Below the pieces are notes generated by a model. It searched no databases, was not told the DNA's origin, and saw only the letters and a program-made list of their open reading frames with translations. Shown here piece by piece: positions 59,083 through 64,000 of a stretch of DNA of 64,000 nt; positions within the stretch are counted from its first letter, which is position 1; each line of letters starts with the position of its first letter. The position numbers and the translations under genes were made by a program. Location: contig OY282605.1 in NCBI GenBank assembly GCA_958298945.1, positions 6,285,811 through 6,349,810 on the forward strand, given 5' to 3'. Source of the stretch: Atherix ibis (Eukaryota; Arthropoda; Insecta; Diptera; Athericidae).

Positions 59083-59249
59083 ATGGTCGCTTCCGAGCAA
59101 GAAATTTACGATTTGGATTCAGTTCTTGACGAGCTTGGCGAGTTCGGAAAGTTCCAATTTATTAATTACGTCCTCATTTGTGTCTCAATTGCATTTAATG
59201 CGATATTCACGGTCAGCTATGTTTTTACTGCTGGTATTTCAGACTATAG
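59083..59249 (+). CDS. SLC22-like exon 1
   Basis: This exon has 55 codons plus two bases (AG), then donor GTGATC. The ATG at 59083 is followed directly by the conserved DLDSVLDELGEFG start and TM1 (INYVLICVSIAFNAIF). Confidence 0.88.
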
Positions 59250-62200
59250 GTGATCATTATTATTTTTCTTTTATCATTTCGTATAAGTTTATAAAAGAAA
59301 ATAATCCAAAATTTAATAAAGCTTTAAGTTATGCAAAAAAAATAATAAAAATAAAAATAAACTGGTATAATTTTAAAAATACAGGGTTATCTATTTTGTG
59401 GTTTAGAAAGTACGGCATTGTCATTTCATAGTTATTAAGTAAATATTGTAAATTGAGATAATTTTTGTTTAGTTTAAAATTTGCCATTTTATATTATGGA
59501 ACGTTTAATAATGCATTCAAAATAACGTTCTACAAATGTAGTGAATTTTCCAAGCTTATATATGAGGTTCTAAAAAAATCCACAAGTGACTGTGGCAAAG
59601 CCATTGCATCTGCGAAAAGTGTCTGCCTGGTGTGCATATTGTTCTGACGGTGCCGTTGTTGATTTTTTGAGCAAATTTTCTTCACCGATGAGGCTCACTT
59701 CTCGCTCAGTGAACAAGTCAATAAGTAAAATTGCCATACATGAGGTTCTGAAAACCCACAAGCACCCATTCTATATGCGAAATGTGTCTGTCTGGTGTGC
59801 ATATTGATCTGAAGATGCCATTGTTGATTTTTTGAGCAAATTTTCTTCAGCAATGAAGTTCACTTTTCGCTCAGTGAACAAGTCAATAAGCAAAATTGAC
59901 ATATATGAGGCTCTAAAAATCCGCAAACAACTATGCAGAAGTCATTATAATCGCAAAAAGTGTCTTTCTCTTGTGCATTTTGTTTTGAAGGTGCCATTGT
60001 TGATTTTTTGAGCAAATTTTCTTCAGCGATGAGGCTCACTTCTCCCTCAGTAAACAAGTTAATAAGCAAAATTACTATATATGAGGTTCTTAAAATTTAC
60101 AAGCAACTGAGCAGAAGCCATTGTATCTGCAAAAAGTGTCTGTCTGGTGTGCACATTGGTCTGAAGGTGCCATGGTTGATTTTTTGAGCAAATTTTCTTT
60201 ACCGATGAGGCTCACTTCTCGCTCAGTAAACAAGTTAATAAGCAAACATTGTATCTGCAAAAAGTGTCTGTCGGGTGTGGACATTGGTCTGAAGGTGACA
60301 TTGTTGATTATTTGAACAAATTTTCTGCAGTGATGATGCTCATTTCTTGCTCAGTGAACAAATCAATAAGCACAATTGCCATATATGAGGTTTTTAAGAC
60401 TCACAAGCAACTATGGAAAAGCCATTGTATCCGCAAAATGTGTCTGTCTGGTCTGCACATTGGTCTGAAGGTGCCATGGTTGATTTTTTGAACAAATTTT
60501 CTTCAGCGATGACGCTCAATTCTCGCTCAGTAATTAAGTTACTAAGCAAAATTGCCAGATATGAGGCTATAAAAATCCACAAGCAACTATGCAGAAGCCA
60601 TTATATGTGCGAAAAGTGTGCACTATGCTCTGAAAGTATTATTGGCTTATATTTCCTTTAAACTGAAGACGGAGAAACCGTTATAATCATTTTTTAACGC
60701 TGGGAGCGTTTGATCACAAACATTTTCTGGCTTGAACTTAAAGATTTCAATTTGGACCATATGTATTTTCAACAAAATGATTGCATAAGCCATACAACAC
60801 AAACAATGTTGGATTTATTGGTCAAAACATTTCAGGATAGTAAATTTCGAGTTTTGGTTCTGTAAATTAGCCTCATAGATTGTCCGATTTGACACAGATG
60901 AAATTTTTTTCTTAAGAAGCTATACAAAGAATCATATTTAATTAGATAATTTTCAAACTTTAGTGGATTTGAACAAAAAAAAACCAACAGTCATTGAAAA
61001 ATTACATAAAAACAATCAAGTCCTGCAAGAAGTCATGTATTAGCCATTTAAATAATATATCATGTGTAAAATATATTAAATAAAATAAAGTTTTTTATTT
61101 TATTAAAATCTAAATTTTTAATATTGTACATTTTCAAAGCGTAATTTGGATAACCCTTTAAATACGAAACTCAACAAAGAATCTACAATATAAACAAGTT
61201 TTGAATAAGAGACTTTATGGAATTTTTGTTTTTCTAATTTTTAGATGTAAAATACCTGATTGCGATGTTAGAGGTGGAAATTATTTAGAGCCATGGTTGA
61301 ATTATACAGTCCCCTTTGAGTTTGGTTTACCAAAAAAATGCGAACGATATGTTATGACCAGGAATGATTCTTTATTAAATGAATTTTGTTTTATGGACTC
61401 CTTTAATACGTCTAGAATTGAAAAATGCGATCAATTCGTTTATAAATACGATGAAACAACTATTTCTGATCAAGTATGAATAAAAAAAAAATTGATTGAT
61501 TTTATTAAAAATTGTTTGTTGTTGTTAATGTTAAAAGCTTTTATTAATACCGAAATACTTGTACGTATATTATTTTGTCTGTAGATGAACATAACTTGTC
61601 CAGAAAATGAGTGGATGCTCACTATGGTCGGTAGTATTAATAATATTGGACAATTTGTTGGTATGCCTCTGGGAGGATTTATATCAGACAAGTATTTTTT
61701 CAAAAGAATTTATAAAATAATTTTTATAGTTTTTTTTTTGTTTTTTTTTGTTATTTAAATAAATTTTGAAATTTTTACCTTTAGATATGGTAGACGTACA
61801 ATATTGATTTTGAGTGCTGTTGCTAGTGCGACAATGGGTTTTGTGAGAGCTTTTTCCATCAATTATACGATGTTCGTTATTTTTGAATTTATGGATGCAG
61901 CACTCGGAAGTGCCCTATATTCGGCTGCCTTGATTTTAGGAATTGAATTTGTCGGACCCAGTAAACGAGTAATGGCATGTTCGATTATATCATCAACATA
62001 TGCAGTAGGAGAAGTGATATTGGGTCTTGTTGCGATGTTGACCAGAAATTGGCGAACTCTATTACTTGTACTTTATTTACCAGCCTATATTCATATTCTA
62101 TATTATTGGGCAATACCGGAAAGTGTTCGTTGGCTTTTGGCACAGGGTAAAACCAATGAAGCTATTAAAGTGTTAAAGGATGCAGCCAAATTGAATAAAA

Positions 62201-63080
62201 TAACTTTATCTGAAACGTCAATAATACACCTGCAGGAAAGACAGGTTGTTTTTAAAGATTCATCTGAAAAAATTTCTATCAAAACGGCTAATAATGGTGA
62301 TAAATATCCTTTTTTTAATGCATTGAAATCGAAAAAATTACTTCTCCGAATTATTAACTGTTCCTTTTGCTGGTTAACCAATACTTTAGTCTATTATGGT
62401 TTAAGTTTAAATTCGGTGGCATTAAGTGGAAATAAATACATCAATTTCATGCTGGTATGTGTTGTAGAAATTCCTGGATTTATAATATGCTATTTTGCTA
62501 TGAGTAAAGTGAAACGAAAAACTGCACAAAGTCTTTCGTTAATTGTAAGTGGCTTAGCATGTTTGTCGTATATTTTCATTGATAACAGTGGTGGTAAGTA
62601 CATGTTAAATTGAGATAAAAATTTACTTATGATAATTTAAAAATTTCTTCTATTGTAGATCAATCATGGATTGGTTTAGTACTATTTCTAATTGGTAAAC
62701 TATCCATTACTATATCATTTACAATACTATACGTTTATACGACAGAAATGTTCCCGACCAATCTGCGACATAGTCTTATGTCTTTTTGTTCTATGTTTGG
62801 CAGAATTGGTTCCATTATTGCACCTCAATCTCCGTTAATGGTAAAATTGGAAATAATTTCTCTGAAATAAAATTGAAAATATACAAACAAACAAAATTTT
62901 TTCTTTTTTCCGCTTCAGGCGCAATTGTATCAACCGCTACCATTAATACTTTTTGGTTTATGCGCCGTAACTTCAGGATTATTGGTTTTACTATTTCCGG
63001 AAACTTTAAATACAAAATTACCAAATACTGTACTAGAAGCAGAAACATTAGGCAATTCAAACAAAACACAAATTACTTGA
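59083..63080 (+). CDS. SLC22-type organic cation/solute transporter, six exons, complete
   Basis: This is a complete 551-residue major-facilitator protein of the SLC22 (organic cation transporter-like) family, predicted in the plasma membrane with 12 helices. Exons: 59083-59249, 61245-61473, 61585-61691, 61785-62593, 62659-62840 and 62919-63080. All have GT/AG borders and keep phase (1656 nt including TGA). The N-terminus LDSVLDELGEFGKFQ matches the family's amphipathic start. TM1 lies at about residues 25-50. A large extracellular loop (about 56-135) has several cysteines and NxT/S glycosylation sites. The MFS signature ISDKYGRR is at about 165-172. PESVRWLLAQGK after TM6, EMFPTNLRHS after TM10 and LFPETLNTKLP at the C-terminus are all SLC22 hallmarks. 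Substrate cannot be told from sequence. The 2-kb first intron is occupied by transposase-derived tandem repeats. The gene is divergent from LSD1. Confidence 0.93.
59540..61045 (+). mobile_element. D,D41D-type mariner relic with internal tandem amplification
   Basis: Lies wholly in intron 1 of the SLC22-like gene. Its middle portion is the tandem array at 59555-60655. To the right, the relic continues with SIW, then YFQQNDCISHTTQTMLDLLV (second catalytic block, D to N) and a decayed third block, ending near LHKNNQVLQEVMY at 61037. Confidence 0.75.
59555..60655. repeat. ~176-bp tandem array derived from transposase coding sequence
   Basis: The anchor GTTGATTTTTTGAGCAAATT (with variants) occurs at 59658, 59823, 59999, 60175, 60303 and 60479: intervals 165, 176, 176, 128 and 176. 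Each unit matches the transposase stretch from DEAHF through VNKQNC, ENPQ and the SVWCAHWSEGA block (compare 34700-34860 and 63570-63720). About 6.5 units; two have internal deletions. Confidence 0.9.
61245..61473 (+). CDS. SLC22-like exon 2: extracellular loop 1
   Basis: Acceptor TTTTTAG; the first A completes an arginine codon (YRCKIPDCD). Contains cysteines and potential N-glycosylation sites (NYT, NDS, NTS), as expected for the large first loop. Ends GAT CAA before GTATGA. Confidence 0.88.
61585..61691 (+). CDS. SLC22-like exon 3: TM2
   Basis: Short exon (107 nt) encoding NITCPENEWMLTMVGSINN and TM2, ending inside the lysine of SDKYGRR. Acceptor TTTTGTCTGTAG, donor GTATTT. Confidence 0.87.
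61785..62593 (+). CDS. SLC22-like exon 4: TM3 to TM9
   Basis: This is the largest exon (809 nt). It begins with the YGRR signature, then TM3-TM6, the PESVRWLLAQGK motif, the long cytoplasmic loop and TM7-TM9. Ends GGT G before GTAAGT. Confidence 0.92.
62659..62840 (+). CDS. SLC22-like exon 5: TM10 and TM11
   Basis: Acceptor TCTATTGTAG. Encodes DQSWIGLVLFLIGKLSITIS and the conserved TTEMFPTNLRHSLMSFCSMF block. Ends ATG before GTAAAA. The following intron is 78 nt. Confidence 0.9.
62919..63080 (+). CDS. SLC22-like exon 6: TM12 and stop
   Basis: Acceptor TCCGCTTCAG. Encodes TM12 and the family's ending LFPETLNTKLPNTVLEAETL, then TGA at 63078-63080. Confidence 0.9.
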   Translation, partial: AQLYQPLPLILFGLCAVTSGLLVLLFPETLNTKLPNTVLEAETLGNSNKTQIT

Positions 63081-63305
63081 CATCAAATTTGATTTTTTTT
63101 TTAATTTACATTTAACTATATTTAAGGTATAGTTCTCAACTCAATTTAAATGGAATTAACTTCTAGTAGATTTATTTCCTTCTAAATTTTTCATATTATA
63201 AAAATATTATGATAAAAACTAAGAAACAACATTTATAGTTGTAAGATTTATTAAAAATCAAAAAAAAAAAAAACAATATTTAAATTTTTATATTTTTATA
63301 TAAAA

Positions 63306-63311
63306 AATAAA
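63306..63311 (+). promoter_or_regulatory. Likely polyadenylation signal of the SLC22-like gene
   Basis: AATAAA about 225 nt after the stop codon, in AT-rich DNA just before the next transposon begins at about 63360. AT-rich context makes chance matches common. Confidence 0.45.
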
Positions 63312-63359
63312 GTATTTTTTGGATTTATGTTCAGACAACAAAACTTTTATTATATATAT

Positions 63360-64000
63360 GGGGTTTTTCAATAAGAGTAATATGATTTCTAAGTGGCGTT
63401 TCGGCCATTTGTAATATGTCATGATTGGTTTTTATTTTTTTATTGTATTCAGTAGTGTTTACAATTTTATCATGAAGAGATATACGCAAGAACAATGTTT
63501 ACAAATTATTCAATTTTATTATCAAAATAATCGTTCCTCCAATAACAATTTTTTTAAAGAAATTCATCTTCTCCGATGAGGCTCACTTTCATCTCAGTGG
63601 TGCGGTAAATAAACAAAACTGTCGATTCTAGTGTGAAGAAAATCCACAAGTTATTCATGAACACACATTACATTCACCTAAATTGACAGTTTGGTGTGGT
63701 TTTTGGTCCGGTGGAATTATCGGTCCGTACTTCTTTCGAAATGAAGCTGGTAACACCGTTACTGTCAATGGAGAGCGGTATAGATCGATGATAACCAAAT
63801 TTTTATGGCCGAAATTGGAAGAAGTGGATCTTGACAACATCTGGTTCCAACAAGACGGGGCTACGTGCCACACAGCACGTGCAACAACCAAATTATTGCG
63901 AGAAAAGTTTGGAGATTCGATTATTTCAAGAAATTGTAACATTGAATGGCCTCCAAGAAGTTGTGATTTAACACCATTAGACTATTTCTTGTGGGGTTAT
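63360..64000 (+). mobile_element. D,D41D-type mariner, cut by the window edge
   Basis: Begins about 63360 in a TATATATG context, with GGGGTTTTTCAATAAGAG. A start-like ATG at 63472 encodes MKRYTQEQCLQIIQFYYQNN. It then jumps, by internal deletion and a frame change near 63555, to IFSDEAHFHLSGAVNKQNC, TVWCGFWSGGIIGPYFFRNE, IWFQQDGATCHTARATTKLL and SCDLTPLDYFLWGY. Between the second and third catalytic Asp there are 41 residues. One TAG (for Trp) interrupts the C-terminal part, at about 63627. The rest lies beyond the window. Confidence 0.88.

Overview
The window is AT-rich animal nuclear DNA, almost certainly from an insect, with Diptera likely but not proven from the sequence alone. It has spliced genes with GT/AG introns, polyadenylation-type signals, long A/T tracts and a very heavy load of Tc1/mariner transposons plus R1- and jockey-type non-LTR retrotransposons. 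There is nothing prokaryotic here: no operons, ribosome binding sites or CRISPR arrays.

Only two host genes can be supported. On the minus strand, five exons between 43168 and 28707 encode the N-terminal ~526 residues of the histone demethylase LSD1/KDM1A (Su(var)3-3): a basic/disordered N-terminus, the SWIRM domain, the FAD-binding start of the amine oxidase domain, the Tower domain and the post-Tower segment. The gene leaves a consensus 5' splice site at 28706/28705. I found no later exon in the 28.7 kb to its left, so that intron is either enormous or the gene continues outside the window. On the plus strand, six exons from 59083 to 63080 encode a complete 551-residue SLC22-type (organic cation transporter-like) major-facilitator protein. 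The two genes are divergent and about 16 kb apart.

Layout. 1-28706: LSD1 intron 5, holding decayed Tc1/mariner elements, an R1-clade 3' end (7940-8935), an AT-rich degenerate repeat tract (16.7-19.35 kb), a Mos1-like mariner (21947-23191) and a hierarchical ~332-bp satellite (25.7-27.7 kb). 28707-43168: LSD1 exons 5 to 1. Intron 4 holds a mariner with a triplicated end. Intron 3 (10.9 kb) holds a jockey-type element, a D,D41D-type mariner, a TIR insertion, and one mariner with a complete uninterrupted D,D34D transposase ORF (39493-40539). 43.2-59 kb: intergenic, with more mariners, a second jockey copy, an inverted near-intact mariner, an 8-bp-TSD MITE-like element, long palindromes and a ~0.9-kb GAAGATGAA repeat. 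59-63.1 kb: the transporter, whose first intron contains a ~176-bp tandem array derived from transposase sequence. 63.36-64 kb: a further D,D41D mariner cut by the window edge.

The two most notable observations are (1) a 134-bp piece of LSD1 exon 5 plus its 5' splice site and intron, copied 23 kb away into the body of a mariner (51708-51870) with short microhomologies at both joins, and (2) the transposase-derived tandem array in the transporter intron. I did not find a new multi-gene system. The novelty lies in how mobile elements have rearranged and copied host sequence.
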